A stretch of 64,000 bases of DNA from Celerinatantimonas yamalensis (GTDB lineage Bacteria > Pseudomonadota > Gammaproteobacteria > Enterobacterales > Celerinatantimonadaceae), in assembly GCF_046054155.1 (NCBI RefSeq), contig NZ_JBEQCT010000013.1, forward strand, positions 1 to 64,000, in the 5' to 3' direction. Under the pieces are notes generated by a model. That model saw only the letters and a program-made list of their open reading frames with translations, was not told the DNA's origin and did not search any database. Positions 1 through 8,829 of this stretch are shown piece by piece. Positions within the stretch are counted from its first letter, which is position 1. Each line of letters opens with the position of its first letter. The translations under genes were made by a program, and so were the position numbers.

Positions 1-357
1 GCTCGGTTTTACGCAACCCTTTTTTATGTTTTTTTGCGTTTTTTTAACTGTTTGTAGAGATTTCATCCAAAGACGCTCACTATATACACAAAAGCTCGTA
101 CTTTGTGCTAAAAATAGTCAACTTCATCGTTTTTAGGCTATCGCTTTGTTGGTTGCTATATTCGTGGAGACAACGAGTATTGACTCGGGTCAAAAGTTAG
201 TCTGATGACAATTGACTGTTCATAAAGAACGGTGATGATCGTCTTTAAACCCGTGCACACCTTTTCTGTGCATCTAAGCTTGAATCATCTATTGATTTAA
301 GCGTACGCAGAAGTTCTGCACGACTCCCTTATCAATAACGGTTAACCATAGGTTGTT
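1..357. other. Gene-free left edge, upstream of yrdA
   Basis: No convincing reading frame is present. Apart from the A/T tract at 20-52 there is a small inverted repeat, TTGAC-tcgg-GTCAA at 180-193. The leader of yrdA has an AGG about 7 bases before its ATG. If an rRNA operon lies to the left, this stretch would also carry its upstream activator (Fis) sites, but I could not pick any out with confidence. Confidence 0.4.
11..52 (-). promoter_or_regulatory. Possible upstream part of a divergent rRNA P1 promoter
   Basis: Read on the minus strand, a long A-rich tract (about 20-52) resembling an UP element is followed by TTGCGT at 16-11, which could be a -35 box. The -10 box would lie beyond the left edge. 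In E. coli yrdA sits divergently next to rrnD, so an rRNA operon just outside the window is plausible. This rests on sequence look and synteny only. Confidence 0.35.
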
Positions 358-891
358 ATGACAGTAAAATCCTACAAAGAACACTTTCCTAAATTAGCGC
401 AGCGCGTATTGATCGATGACAGTGCTGTTGTTATCGGAAAAGTAACCTTAGCAGATGATTGCAGTATCTGGCCTTTAGTCGTCGTTCGTGCTGATGTAAA
501 CACGATAACGATAGGGACGCGTTCTAATGTTCAGGATGGTAGCGTGCTGCACGTAACCCGCCCTAGCAATACATACCCTCAGGGACTTGCACTCACCATT
601 GGCGATGACGTGACTATCGGCCATAATGCGACACTACACGCCTGTCAGATTGGCAATCGGGTTTTAGTTGGAATGGGGGCGATTGTACTCGATGGAGTGA
701 TCATTGAAGATGACGTCATGCTCGGAGCCGGCGCCTTAGTACCACCGGGCAAACGACTCCAGTCGGGTTATCTCTATCTGGGCAGTCCAGTCACTCGAGC
801 TCGCAAGTTATCCGCAGAAGAGATCGAATTTTTACGCCAATCAGCGCTTAACTATCAACAACTAAAAGATGAGTATCTGGCCCAACATTAA
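358..891 (+). CDS. yrdA: Gamma-carbonic-anhydrase-like hexapeptide protein YrdA
   Basis: A 177-residue protein of the left-handed beta-helix family, which forms trimers in the cytoplasm. Hexapeptide repeats of the V-x-I-G-D type run from about residue 25 to 150. His65, His89 and His94 (LHV, GHN, LHA) match the three zinc ligands of gamma-type carbonic anhydrases, so the metal site looks intact. Physiological activity of YrdA proteins is not settled. The gene opens the window, convergent to opgGH. The AT-rich repeat CATTAATAT/ATATTAATG (886-894, 911-919) spans its stop codon and could help end the transcript. Confidence 0.9.
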   Translation: MTVKSYKEHFPKLAQRVLIDDSAVVIGKVTLADDCSIWPLVVVRADVNTITIGTRSNVQDGSVLHVTRPSNTYPQGLALTIGDDVTIGHNATLHACQIGNRVLVGMGAIVLDGVIIEDDVMLGAGALVPPGKRLQSGYLYLGSPVTRARKLSAEEIEFLRQSALNYQQLKDEYLAQH

Positions 892-948
892 TATCATCTG
901 TCATCTTTTAATATTAATGCTGGAAACACAGTTTATTGGCGATGCTGT

Positions 949-3198
949 TTAGAGTTCGCGAAATAATTGAACCAGTCGCTGATTTTCTCGCGGTTGCAGC
1001 TGTTGGCGAGAGACCTCGAGTTGCAACTGCGCTGTTTTAGGTAAAGCGGCTAAAGCTTTCATCAAAGCGGGCGTGTTTTGCACCCGAGCCTGCTCTTTAT
1101 CATCTAAAAAAGTGACCGCTTGCTCTATACACTGGGCATCAGCAATTTTAATCGCAGCCGTGGCATCTATTGCTTCGATATCACCAGCAGGACGCGGCAT
1201 TAGACGATCCGTTAATTGCAGATGCGCTTGCAGTAACTCATGATGACTGGCGATATCCGCCAGTGATGGCGTATGTGTGAGTTGATCTTGATAGTGCGGC
1301 AACTGCGACTCCATCAACTGCCAGATTGCAGGCATTTGGCTCTCTTCTGGAATTTTTAAAATCCCCGCCTGTTTGATACGCCGACCGATTCGATTAGACC
1401 CCGTCCATGATGACAATGGAACCGCTAAGATCATGCCAATGATGGCAGGTGACAACCACGCCAATACATCCAGTGAGATAATATACGAAGCAATCGCCAA
1501 AATAATACCGCCGATGACATGCCAATGATGACGATGCCATAGATCTTTCCAAGGAATTTGGCCATCATCGCGCCGCTGTGGATTCCAACCACTATCTTTG
1601 CCAAGTAAAATAGATGTAACCGCCCCGCTATGCATCAACATCATGATCGGTGCAATTAATGCCGACACAATCATTTCGACGATGAAACTTATAAATATTC
1701 TGACAACGCCGCCTGATTGATGGCGCTGCTGGCGATCACACAAAAAAGAGAGAAGCCCCAAAATCTTCGGACCAAATAAAATCCCCATCGTAATCGCGAA
1801 CAATCGTAATGCTCGCTCGGGGTCCATCAAGGGCCAAGTAGGGAATAATGAAAAACCTTGCGGAAAGTATTCTGGGCGCACAAATTGATATTGCAGCGCC
1901 AGCATCAGCCCGGTGATGATCAGCATCAACCATAAGGGCGACGATACATACGACATGATCCCCGTTAAGATATGCATGCGGCTCACCCAGTGTAGTCGCT
2001 TCGCACCAATCACGCGGCTGTGCTGCAAATTGCCCTGACACCAACGCCTATCACGCACCGCTAAATCCACAATAGATGGCGGTGATTCTTCATAAGACTC
2101 ACTGAGATCATCGGCTATCTCAACGGCCCAGCCACTACGACGCAGCAGCGCAGCTTCAACAAAATCATGGCTAAGAATATGCCCACCAAATGGTGGTTTG
2201 CCGGGCAATTTCGGTAACCCTGCTGATTGCATAAATGCTTGGGTGCGAATAATCGCGTTATGTCCCCAGAAGTTACCCTCTTTTTGCGTCCACCATGATA
2301 ATCCTGAACCAACAACTGGCCCATAGACTCGTCCAGCAAACTGCTGTAGGCGCGCGACTAAGGTGGTTCCATTGATTAACCGAGGAATGGTTTGCAATAA
2401 GCCTAAGTCTGGATTCTTTTGCATACGCCGAGCCATCTCAGCCATGACGCGACCGCTCATTAAACTATCAGCATCGAGTACCAACAGATGATCATAGCGA
2501 CTCCCCCAACGCACACAAAAATCTTCGACATTCCCCGATTTACGAGCAATATTTTTACGCCGCCGACGATAGTAAACGTGGCACGATCCGGCTAACCGTT
2601 GACGAATAAGCCGTACGGCCTGCTGCTCTTTACGGGCAATCTCAGCATCGGTTGTATCACTGATAATACACCAATCAAAATGCGTTCCGCCTCCAGCTTC
2701 AAGCACTTCTCTGGCCATGGCCTCTAATCCAGCGAAAAGACGCGCTGGATCCTCATTATAAGTGGGCATTAACACAGCAGTACGAGTATTAAATGGCTCA
2801 TCTGAGTATTGCGGTTCTTTGTTGGTTCGCTTGAGCACACACACAAAACCAGCTATCGAACCGGTAAAAGCCACCGTGATCCAGCAAAATGTTAACGCAA
2901 ATAAAATCAGCACCATATATTCAATCGGGGTCAGTCCACCGACCCCTAACACAGCGCGCATTTCATTAATCGCCAAGGCGGAGATCAAAAGCGCCCCACC
3001 TAGCACCAAAATACGTTTCCATGGCGCAGAATGAAGCGCCTTTTTACTGATAGGCTGACGCACCTGCATGGGGATAAAATGTTTAAGATCTTGAACTGGC
3101 ATGGCAGCAGACTGCTCCAATGGCATTCCCGGCTCGCAGGTATTTGACTTCACGGACATCATCCCCACCATTAGCTCGACGTCCAACGATACAACCAA
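949..3198 (-). CDS. opgH: Glucans biosynthesis glucosyltransferase H
   Basis: An inner-membrane family 2 glycosyltransferase that makes the beta-1,2-linked backbone of osmoregulated periplasmic glucans from UDP-glucose. Two membrane segments lie near residues 63-82 and 93-121, then the cytoplasmic GT2 domain with the DAD motif at 242-244 and a Q/RxxRW-type motif at 382-386 (RDRRW), then further membrane segments at about 410-600. At 749 residues it is shorter at the N-terminus than the E. coli protein (about 847). The reading frame overlaps the end of opgG by 28 bp. The exact start is uncertain; Met13 or Met14 are alternatives. It is co-transcribed with opgG. Confidence 0.93.
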   Translation of the reverse strand: MVVSLDVELMVGMMSVKSNTCEPGMPLEQSAAMPVQDLKHFIPMQVRQPISKKALHSAPWKRILVLGGALLISALAINEMRAVLGVGGLTPIEYMVLILFALTFCWITVAFTGSIAGFVCVLKRTNKEPQYSDEPFNTRTAVLMPTYNEDPARLFAGLEAMAREVLEAGGGTHFDWCIISDTTDAEIARKEQQAVRLIRQRLAGSCHVYYRRRRKNIARKSGNVEDFCVRWGSRYDHLLVLDADSLMSGRVMAEMARRMQKNPDLGLLQTIPRLINGTTLVARLQQFAGRVYGPVVGSGLSWWTQKEGNFWGHNAIIRTQAFMQSAGLPKLPGKPPFGGHILSHDFVEAALLRRSGWAVEIADDLSESYEESPPSIVDLAVRDRRWCQGNLQHSRVIGAKRLHWVSRMHILTGIMSYVSSPLWLMLIITGLMLALQYQFVRPEYFPQGFSLFPTWPLMDPERALRLFAITMGILFGPKILGLLSFLCDRQQRHQSGGVVRIFISFIVEMIVSALIAPIMMLMHSGAVTSILLGKDSGWNPQRRDDGQIPWKDLWHRHHWHVIGGIILAIASYIISLDVLAWLSPAIIGMILAVPLSSWTGSNRIGRRIKQAGILKIPEESQMPAIWQLMESQLPHYQDQLTHTPSLADIASHHELLQAHLQLTDRLMPRPAGDIEAIDATAAIKIADAQCIEQAVTFLDDKEQARVQNTPALMKALAALPKTAQLQLEVSRQQLQPRENQRLVQLFREL

Positions 3199-4787
3199 GT
3201 TTCGGCTTTGCGATTATCGTTGAAGGTTAATTCTGCACGTAATTCAGCCGCACTGATGCCCTCACCATCGAGATTAAAACTGACTCGATAACCTGGCGTA
3301 TAGGCGTTTTTCACGACCTGAACATCGGTAATTTTCCCTTTTGAGGTAATAACATTGACCATCGGCATAGAGGCCGTTGCTGGTATCGATGCATTGGGCG
3401 AGCGGTAATCGATCACAAAGTGGCGATGGCTACTATTTTTACTTTCCGCGGTCCGGCCGGCATAGGTGCCAGAAATCACGTAAGTATTGCTCGCCGGATG
3501 AGGATCTTGTCCCCAATGTAAGCGATATGAATAATCATACTCGCTACCAGCTTTTAAAGGTGATTTTGGGGCCCAATAAGCAACAATATTGTCATGGATT
3601 TCACTATCAGAGGGAATTTCAATCAGTGAAACACTGCCCTTACCCCAGTTGCCAATAGGCTCAACCCAAAGACTGGGTCGGTCTTGAAAATGTTCTGAAA
3701 GATCTTGGTAATCAGAAAAGTTGCGATCACGTTGCATCAAACCAAAACCAATAGGGGCTTCATCCACAAATGCGCTCATCTGCAGAGTTTTCGGATTCGT
3801 CAATGGCCGCCATAGCCGTTCCCCCTTACCATTAACCATCAGCAATCCATCGGAATCGTGCACCTCTGGGCGGTAATCATCAAAATTTTGTCGATCATTG
3901 GTCGAAAACATATACATGCTGTTCATCGGAGCCAAACCCACTTTGCTGAGATCTTTGCGAGGGAATAATGATACCTCGACATCCATTGTGGTGGTATCGC
4001 CAGGGCGAATGGTGAACCGATAAGCCCCCGTCACACTCGGACTATCTAAAAGGGCATTGACCACAATGCTGTTGCTACTATCGCTGGGTTTCTCAACCCA
4101 AAAAGCGCGAAATACGGGGATCTCTTCACCTTTGGGATCAGCCGTATCAATCGCTAAACCTCGGGCTGAAGCCCCCCAATGCTCATTTTTTCCGATCGCT
4201 TTAAAGTAACTAGCCCCTTGAAATTCGATGACTTTATTATAAGTCTCAGGTTGATTCAGGCGATAATAGAAGCTTAATCCAGAAAAGCCAATATCTTGAT
4301 CAGGCAGAGTCAGCGGCTCCCCCGAACTATGGGTAAACAATTGAGGGGAAAAAGGCAAATGGTTTGCCTGACCATTATCTACAGTAGCAATTTCAACTGG
4401 CGCATCAAAATAGGAACCGCGCATCAACAGCTGCATTTGAAAAGGTAAGTTATCTTTGGCCCACACCGCTTGATTGGGTTGAAATAAAATGCTTTTATAC
4501 TGAGCCAATGACATACCCGCCAATGATTTTGGCAGTGGTTCGCTCGGTGCTTGATAAGGCGATTGCGCTAGTTTTTTAGCGAGTTCAATCACCGAGTTGC
4601 GATCAGATGGGCCGTTTTTCGTATACTGAATATAAGGTTGTGGGGGCGCATCACTATTTGTTGCATCATCTGCATAAACCGCGCGACTCGCCATTGTCAA
4701 ATAGACGCATGCACATACAAGTGCATACCCACTTCGTTTTACCATGCGAGTCATCAGACTAATCTGTCTGTTCTTCATCAAATACAC
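3171..4787 (-). CDS. opgG: Periplasmic glucans biosynthesis protein OpgG
   Basis: A 538-residue periplasmic partner of OpgH, needed for branching or release of osmoregulated periplasmic glucans. The N-terminus is a Sec-type signal: basic residues, a hydrophobic stretch (YALVCACVYLTMA) and a likely cut after the Ala-Val-Tyr-Ala region near residue 39. No twin-arginine motif is seen, which favours OpgG over the paralogue OpgD. The rest matches the OpgG/MdoG domain, for example the RGLAIDTA and RPSLWVEP stretches. It is the first gene of opgGH. Its upstream region contains a 14-bp perfect palindrome that could be an operator. Met4 is a possible alternative start. Confidence 0.93.
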   Translation of the reverse strand: MYLMKNRQISLMTRMVKRSGYALVCACVYLTMASRAVYADDATNSDAPPQPYIQYTKNGPSDRNSVIELAKKLAQSPYQAPSEPLPKSLAGMSLAQYKSILFQPNQAVWAKDNLPFQMQLLMRGSYFDAPVEIATVDNGQANHLPFSPQLFTHSSGEPLTLPDQDIGFSGLSFYYRLNQPETYNKVIEFQGASYFKAIGKNEHWGASARGLAIDTADPKGEEIPVFRAFWVEKPSDSSNSIVVNALLDSPSVTGAYRFTIRPGDTTTMDVEVSLFPRKDLSKVGLAPMNSMYMFSTNDRQNFDDYRPEVHDSDGLLMVNGKGERLWRPLTNPKTLQMSAFVDEAPIGFGLMQRDRNFSDYQDLSEHFQDRPSLWVEPIGNWGKGSVSLIEIPSDSEIHDNIVAYWAPKSPLKAGSEYDYSYRLHWGQDPHPASNTYVISGTYAGRTAESKNSSHRHFVIDYRSPNASIPATASMPMVNVITSKGKITDVQVVKNAYTPGYRVSFNLDGEGISAAELRAELTFNDNRKAETWLYRWTSS

Positions 4788-4900
4788 CTTCCTCTACACA
4801 CCAATAGCCTTGATTTATATCAAACCATCGCCACAACACGTGCAATTCTCTAAAATGGTCAGTTAGTAATACGATAGCATCACAAAACGCCGGCGGTTGA

Positions 4901-4914
4901 GTTAACGCGTTAAC
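4901..4914. promoter_or_regulatory. 14-bp perfect palindrome upstream of opgG
   Basis: GTTAACGCGTTAAC lies about 115 bp upstream of the opgG start, in the 293-bp gap between opgG and the end of aroE. It has the symmetry of a dimeric repressor site but matches no consensus I know. A 14-bp palindrome is expected a few times by chance in a window this long, so the position rather than the symmetry is the argument. Confidence 0.3.
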
Positions 4915-5080
4915 GCTACGCCAATTCACACCATGAGGCCAATTCTATGATGGAAAAATCATCATATTCTTAAGTCTATCTGTAACTTATGGGCTAATAT
5001 AATGGAGCTTTAGCAAGAAAAAAATCCATAAATGTAGGTATCGGTTTTCCTTGATGAGGGATAAAAGTCTTTTTTGCCGA

Positions 5081-5899
5081 CTAAACGTTCATATTCCGCC
5101 GCATTTCACTTATCACTTGTCGCACGCCGGGGCGAATACCACGCCAAATCGCAAAACTTTCCGCGGCTTGAGAGACCAACATTCCTAAGCCATCAATGGT
5201 CTGCCGTGCCCCTAACTGCTTGGCCCATTGATTGAATTCGGTCATACCCACCTGATACATCATGTCATAACAACACACTTGGGGATGGATCACCCGCGCA
5301 GGTAAGCTCAACCGCTGACCGGCTAAACTGGCAGAGGTGGCATTAATAATCAAGTCAAAACGACCATCGAGATTGGTCAATGACATTGCCTCTATCCCCC
5401 CCAAGGTGCTAAATTGCTCGGCAAGCGCCTGCGCCTTGTCGTGGGTGCGATTAGCAATCACTAGTGACCGAGGGTTTGCAGCTAAAAGCGGCCCAATAAC
5501 CCCCCGCGCCGCGCCGCCAGCGCCTAGCAGTAAAATACACCGATCAGCCAGCGAACCAAACTCAAGATCCAGCGCAGTCAGCAAACCAGCCCCATCGGTA
5601 TTATCACCAAGAATTAAACCATCATCGGTCATTTTTAGCGTATTCACCGCATGGGCCACACGTGCTCGGTCAGTTAACTGATGGGCAAATTGATACGCCT
5701 GCTGTTTAAACGGTACCGTCACGTTGCATCCGCGAAGACCGTTAGCGAACAATTCACTCACACCTGCGATAAATCCATCTTTGGCGAGTTCAATTGCTTC
5801 ATAGCACATGTGTTGCTGCGTTTGGCGGGCAAAAAGAGTGTGAATGAAAGGGGATTTAGAATGGTTGATCGGATGGCCAATCACTGCATAACGATCCAC
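5081..5899 (-). CDS. aroE: Shikimate dehydrogenase (NADP+)
   Basis: Reduces 3-dehydroshikimate to shikimate with NADPH in the common aromatic pathway. The 272-residue length is normal. The N-terminal substrate domain shows the HSKSPFIH motif near residue 13 and NVTVPFK near 60, containing the catalytic Lys. The NADP-binding loop GAGGAARGV is near residue 126, followed by an NRT adenosine-phosphate contact. The gene lies downstream of maoP, hemF and tsaC on the same strand. A gap of 110 bp, with a hairpin at the maoP end, separates it from maoP, so it probably has its own promoter. Confidence 0.97.
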   Translation of the reverse strand: MDRYAVIGHPINHSKSPFIHTLFARQTQQHMCYEAIELAKDGFIAGVSELFANGLRGCNVTVPFKQQAYQFAHQLTDRARVAHAVNTLKMTDDGLILGDNTDGAGLLTALDLEFGSLADRCILLLGAGGAARGVIGPLLAANPRSLVIANRTHDKAQALAEQFSTLGGIEAMSLTNLDGRFDLIINATSASLAGQRLSLPARVIHPQVCCYDMMYQVGMTEFNQWAKQLGARQTIDGLGMLVSQAAESFAIWRGIRPGVRQVISEMRRNMNV

Positions 5900-5976
5900 G
5901 ATGTGCCTCTACTCGAATAATTAAAAAACTCTATTAACCATAGCGATTTTTATCGGCAATATCGAGAAACAATTAG

Positions 5977-6002
5977 AATACAGTGGCCAAAGCCACTGTA
6001 TT
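5977..6002 (-). terminator. Hairpin terminator after maoP
   Basis: An 11-bp perfect stem (AATACAGTGGC/GCCACTGTATT) with a 4-base loop lies 8 bp beyond the maoP stop. Both flanks are T-rich on the exit side, so it could act in either direction. Only maoP points into it at close range. Confidence 0.65.
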
Positions 6003-6009
6003 ATTCTAT

Positions 6010-6381
6010 TTAGTCTTCCATAACTAAATCTTCGTCATCACTACTGCTACTCACCTCATCATCACTAGCCACTACTTTCGGTGATCCAACTAGTGCATGA
6101 AAGCGACGACGTCCTGTTCGCTGCTTGAATTTGAGCCAAGCTTTTTCTTCGGCTGATTCAGCCGCCTGTTCACCACGACAAACAGCCACAAAGCGCTGTT
6201 CAACCGTATCACTAGGTTGTCTAAGTTGCTCGTCCAGCTCTTTAAACGCAAAGCCAAAGCTCTCTAACACCTGCGCTTCTTTGATTGTGAAAACCCCTGA
6301 GCGAGAAAAACCGCGGGGGAAATGTTTGTCGTCGAAAAATCGACGGTTCGTTGCAAAAGATCCACTCATAACTAGCTTCAT
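6010..6381 (-). CDS. maoP: Macrodomain Ori organisation protein MaoP (DUF413)
   Basis: A 123-residue protein of the DUF413/YifE family. In E. coli MaoP, together with the site maoS, confines the Ori macrodomain of the chromosome. The family signature is clear: NRRFFDDKHFPRGFSRSG, FTIKEAQVLE, then FVAVCRGE and RRFHALVG. The tail is very acidic (serines and aspartates from about residue 107). Met5 aligns best with the E. coli start, so translation may begin at 6369; neither start has a strong ribosome site. In E. coli the gene sits beside hdfR; here it lies between aroE and hemF. Confidence 0.88.
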   Translation of the reverse strand: MKLVMSGSFATNRRFFDDKHFPRGFSRSGVFTIKEAQVLESFGFAFKELDEQLRQPSDTVEQRFVAVCRGEQAAESAEEKAWLKFKQRTGRRRFHALVGSPKVVASDDEVSSSSDDEDLVMED

Positions 6382-6483
6382 CTCTATCTAAAATGATGCA
6401 TTGCATCTAGCCTATATGCAATTGAGTAAATAATCCAAACCCCCATAACATGCAAGTAAAAAATCATGAATTTTTAATAAAAA

Positions 6484-7407
6484 TCAATTTTCCTTTGATA
6501 TCGAAAGCCAATCTTGCGCGGTTAAGTAATCCAGTAACCGCGATTCAGCTGAACCAGGCTCACTTTGATACCCGTATTGCCAGCGGGCTAACGGTGGCAT
6601 CGACATCAAAATAGACTCGGTGCGACCACCGCTTTGTAAGCCAAATAAAGTCCCACGATCATAAACCAAATTAAACTCCACATAGCGACCTCGACGATAT
6701 AACTGAAACTGCCGCTCGCGCTCACCATAGTCCATATCCATTCGTCGCAGGACAATCGGTAAATAGCCTCGGGTAAAACCTTCCCCAACCGCTTGCATGT
6801 AGGCAAAACAGGTCGCAAAATCAGGCTGACAAAGATCATCGAAAAATAACCCACCTACGCCTCGCGTTTCACCGCGATGCGGCAGATAAAAGTATTCATC
6901 ACACCACCGTTTATGCTCTGCATAGCGAGTCGCGCCAAACGGCTGGCAAAGATCATGCGCCACTTGGTGCCAATGACGTACATCCTCATCAAATGGGTAA
7001 AAAGGGGTCAGATCAAACCCGCCACCAAACCACCAAACAGGCTCTTCACCCGGCTTGTCGGCAATAAAAAAACGCACGTTCGCATGGCTGGTTGGGACAT
7101 AGGGGTTACGAGGATGAATCACTAACGACACCCCCATCGCCTCAAAACTACGTCCGACTAATTCAGGACGATTATGAGTTGCTGCACTCGGCAATTGCGC
7201 ACCATGCACATGAGAGAAATTCACCCCCGCTTGCTCAAATGTCTCACCATAGAGCACTCGGCTATCCCCACCACCGCTCAGCCCTTTGGCACCGGGCTCA
7301 CGCTGCCAGCGATCAATATTAAATTTAACGTTATCGAGTGCTTCAAGCTGGCGGCAGATCCGCTCTTGAAGCTCAATTAAAAAATCGATAACTTGCTGCC
7401 TACCCAC
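6484..7407 (-). CDS. hemF: Oxygen-dependent coproporphyrinogen-III oxidase
   Basis: Catalyses the oxygen-requiring double decarboxylation of coproporphyrinogen III to protoporphyrinogen IX in heme synthesis. The 307-residue length is usual. Family stretches are evident: GGGDSRVLYG, VNFSHVHG, HPRNPYVPTSHANVR, WWFGGGFDLTPFYP, GGLFFDDL and GRYVEFNLVYDRGT. It begins 21 bp after tsaC, so the two probably share a transcript. The oxygen-independent hemN is not in the window. Identification is by conserved motifs over the full length. Confidence 0.97.
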   Translation of the reverse strand: MGRQQVIDFLIELQERICRQLEALDNVKFNIDRWQREPGAKGLSGGGDSRVLYGETFEQAGVNFSHVHGAQLPSAATHNRPELVGRSFEAMGVSLVIHPRNPYVPTSHANVRFFIADKPGEEPVWWFGGGFDLTPFYPFDEDVRHWHQVAHDLCQPFGATRYAEHKRWCDEYFYLPHRGETRGVGGLFFDDLCQPDFATCFAYMQAVGEGFTRGYLPIVLRRMDMDYGERERQFQLYRRGRYVEFNLVYDRGTLFGLQSGGRTESILMSMPPLARWQYGYQSEPGSAESRLLDYLTAQDWLSISKEN

Positions 7408-7428
7408 TATCGCTTTACCCCTATATCA

Positions 7429-7986
7429 TCAACCTTCACGTAAAACGTCACCCGTTAAGCCGTCCATAATCCGACTAGGTTTATTCCGCCCGCCCGTTTG
7501 ACCACTTAAAATGGCAGCTATCTGTCCCCCGAATTGGCGCTCAACCTCTGCTTCATGCAGCGCCGCTGGTTGACCCGATAAATTGGCACTGGTCGAGATA
7601 ATCGGTTTGCCAAAGGCTTCGCACAGCGATACCACTAGTGGGTGGTCACTGACTCGCACCGCCACTGTGTCAAACTGTCCGGTGACCCAGCGACTGGTTA
7701 AATCAGAAGCGGGAAGAACCCAGGTTATGGGGCCCGGCCAACTGGCAAAAATTTGCTCGCGGCGCACGCTCGTTAAACGATCCAGATCCACGTATAATTC
7801 AAGCTGGCTAAAATCGGCGGCAATCAAAATAAGGCCTTTTTCTTTTGGGCGTTGCTTAATCGCTAAGAGTCGTTCAATGGCCTGTGGTCGATCAGGATCA
7901 CACCCTAAACCAAACACCCCTTCGGTCGGATAAGCAATCACCTGCCCTTGATGTAACGCATTGACGGTCTGCTCTAAACTGCTCAC
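7429..7986 (-). CDS. tsaC: Threonylcarbamoyl-AMP synthase TsaC, GTG start
   Basis: Makes threonylcarbamoyl-AMP from threonine, bicarbonate and ATP, the first step of the t6A37 tRNA modification. It has a YrdC/Sua5 domain with AYPTEGVFGLGCDP near the N-terminus, the KQRPKEKGLILIAA nucleotide stretch, STSANLSG and a PSRIMDG end. I place the start at GTG 7986 because an AAGGAG lies at the right distance before it and the resulting 185 residues match the usual length (190 in E. coli). The longer frame from 8058 would add 24 residues with no family counterpart. It is the first gene of tsaC-hemF. Confidence 0.94.
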   Translation of the reverse strand: MSSLEQTVNALHQGQVIAYPTEGVFGLGCDPDRPQAIERLLAIKQRPKEKGLILIAADFSQLELYVDLDRLTSVRREQIFASWPGPITWVLPASDLTSRWVTGQFDTVAVRVSDHPLVVSLCEAFGKPIISTSANLSGQPAALHEAEVERQFGGQIAAILSGQTGGRNKPSRIMDGLTGDVLREG

Positions 7987-8121
7987 GCTAAATTCTCCTT
8001 TATACTTTGATATCACCTTACCTGATTTATTTAACTCTCGGAAGTCACTCGCCAGCATGGCCTAATAAGCGTTACGCGGCGCCATCACGATGCGTTTCCC
8101 CAAGTCCAACACCACTGAGTC

Positions 8122-8145
8122 GAATCATAGAATCATAGACTCATA
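8122..8145. repeat. Three tandem 8-mers between tsaC and purE
   Basis: GAATCATA, GAATCATA and GACTCATA follow one another. The repeat lies in the 355-bp divergent region between tsaC and purE. It may be slippage-prone DNA or a set of binding half-sites; there is nothing to choose between these. Confidence 0.5.
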
Positions 8146-8290
8146 ACGTCTGTCTCCAAAAACAGATTCAAGGCGCTAAACACCATTGCAAAACCTACTG
8201 CGGCTTCACATTCGCCCGAGCATTTGCCGATTTTGCCAGTTATCACATGTCAATACATTTGAATATTTCATAAGCTTTCATGATTCAGGT

Positions 8291-8296
8291 TATAAT
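8291..8296 (+). promoter_or_regulatory. Likely -10 box for purEK
   Basis: A perfect TATAAT lies 46 bp before the purE ATG and is followed by a GC-rich discriminator. No good -35 box is seen at the correct distance, so activation or a weak -35 is implied. I looked for a PurR-type palindrome, as controls purEK in E. coli, and did not find one. The rest of the divergent region 7987-8341 holds no gene. Confidence 0.5.
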
Positions 8297-8341
8297 GCCC
8301 TCCCCCATTTCAATAACGCAGCAACTCAACAGGAGTCGGAA

Positions 8342-8827
8342 ATGAAAGTTGGAATCATCATGGGCTCAAAGTCCGATTGGCCAACAATGTCGCATGCCGC
8401 AGCAATGTTAGATCAATTTGGTATTGCCTATGAAACTCAGGTCGTTTCAGCCCATCGCACCCCTCAACTACTGGCAGATTACGCCCAAGGTGCACAGCAG
8501 CGCGGTTTAAAGGTTATTATTGCTGGTGCTGGCGGAGCGGCTCATCTACCCGGTATGTGCGCCGCGTTTACCTCATTGCCAGTGCTGGGCGTACCCGTTC
8601 AATCACGTGCATTAAAAGGAATGGACTCACTACTCTCCATCGTTCAGATGCCTAAAGGTGTCGCAGTTGGGACATTGGCCATCGGTGAATCAGGTGCTGC
8701 GAATGCGGGGCTATTAGCCGCCCAGATCTTAGCGACCAGTGATACTGATCTATTAGCAAAAGTGGATGCCTTTCGCGCCAAACAAACTCAGCAAGTGCTC
8801 GAACACCCCGATCCAAGTGAGGCATAG
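8342..8827 (+). CDS. purE: N5-carboxyaminoimidazole ribonucleotide mutase
   Basis: Moves the carboxylate of N5-CAIR to C4 to give CAIR in purine synthesis. The protein has 161 residues from the ATG at 8342, which has a good ribosome site (CAGGAGTCGGAA). The longer open frame from 8186 would run through the promoter and is not used. GSKSDWPTM near residue 8 and SAHRTPQ near 40 are the phosphate-binding and active-site motifs, and GAGGAAHLPGM follows. It lies 2 bp before purK. Confidence 0.97.
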   Translation: MKVGIIMGSKSDWPTMSHAAAMLDQFGIAYETQVVSAHRTPQLLADYAQGAQQRGLKVIIAGAGGAAHLPGMCAAFTSLPVLGVPVQSRALKGMDSLLSIVQMPKGVAVGTLAIGESGAANAGLLAAQILATSDTDLLAKVDAFRAKQTQQVLEHPDPSEA

Positions 8828-8829
8828 TC

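Noticed and set aside
1736..2339. Open frames inside opgH in other registers
   Set aside because: They are shadows of a clear long gene and have no independent features.
8186..8341. N-terminal extension of purE by 52 codons
   Set aside because: It would run through the TATAAT promoter; the ATG at 8342 has a good ribosome site and gives the normal PurE N-terminus.
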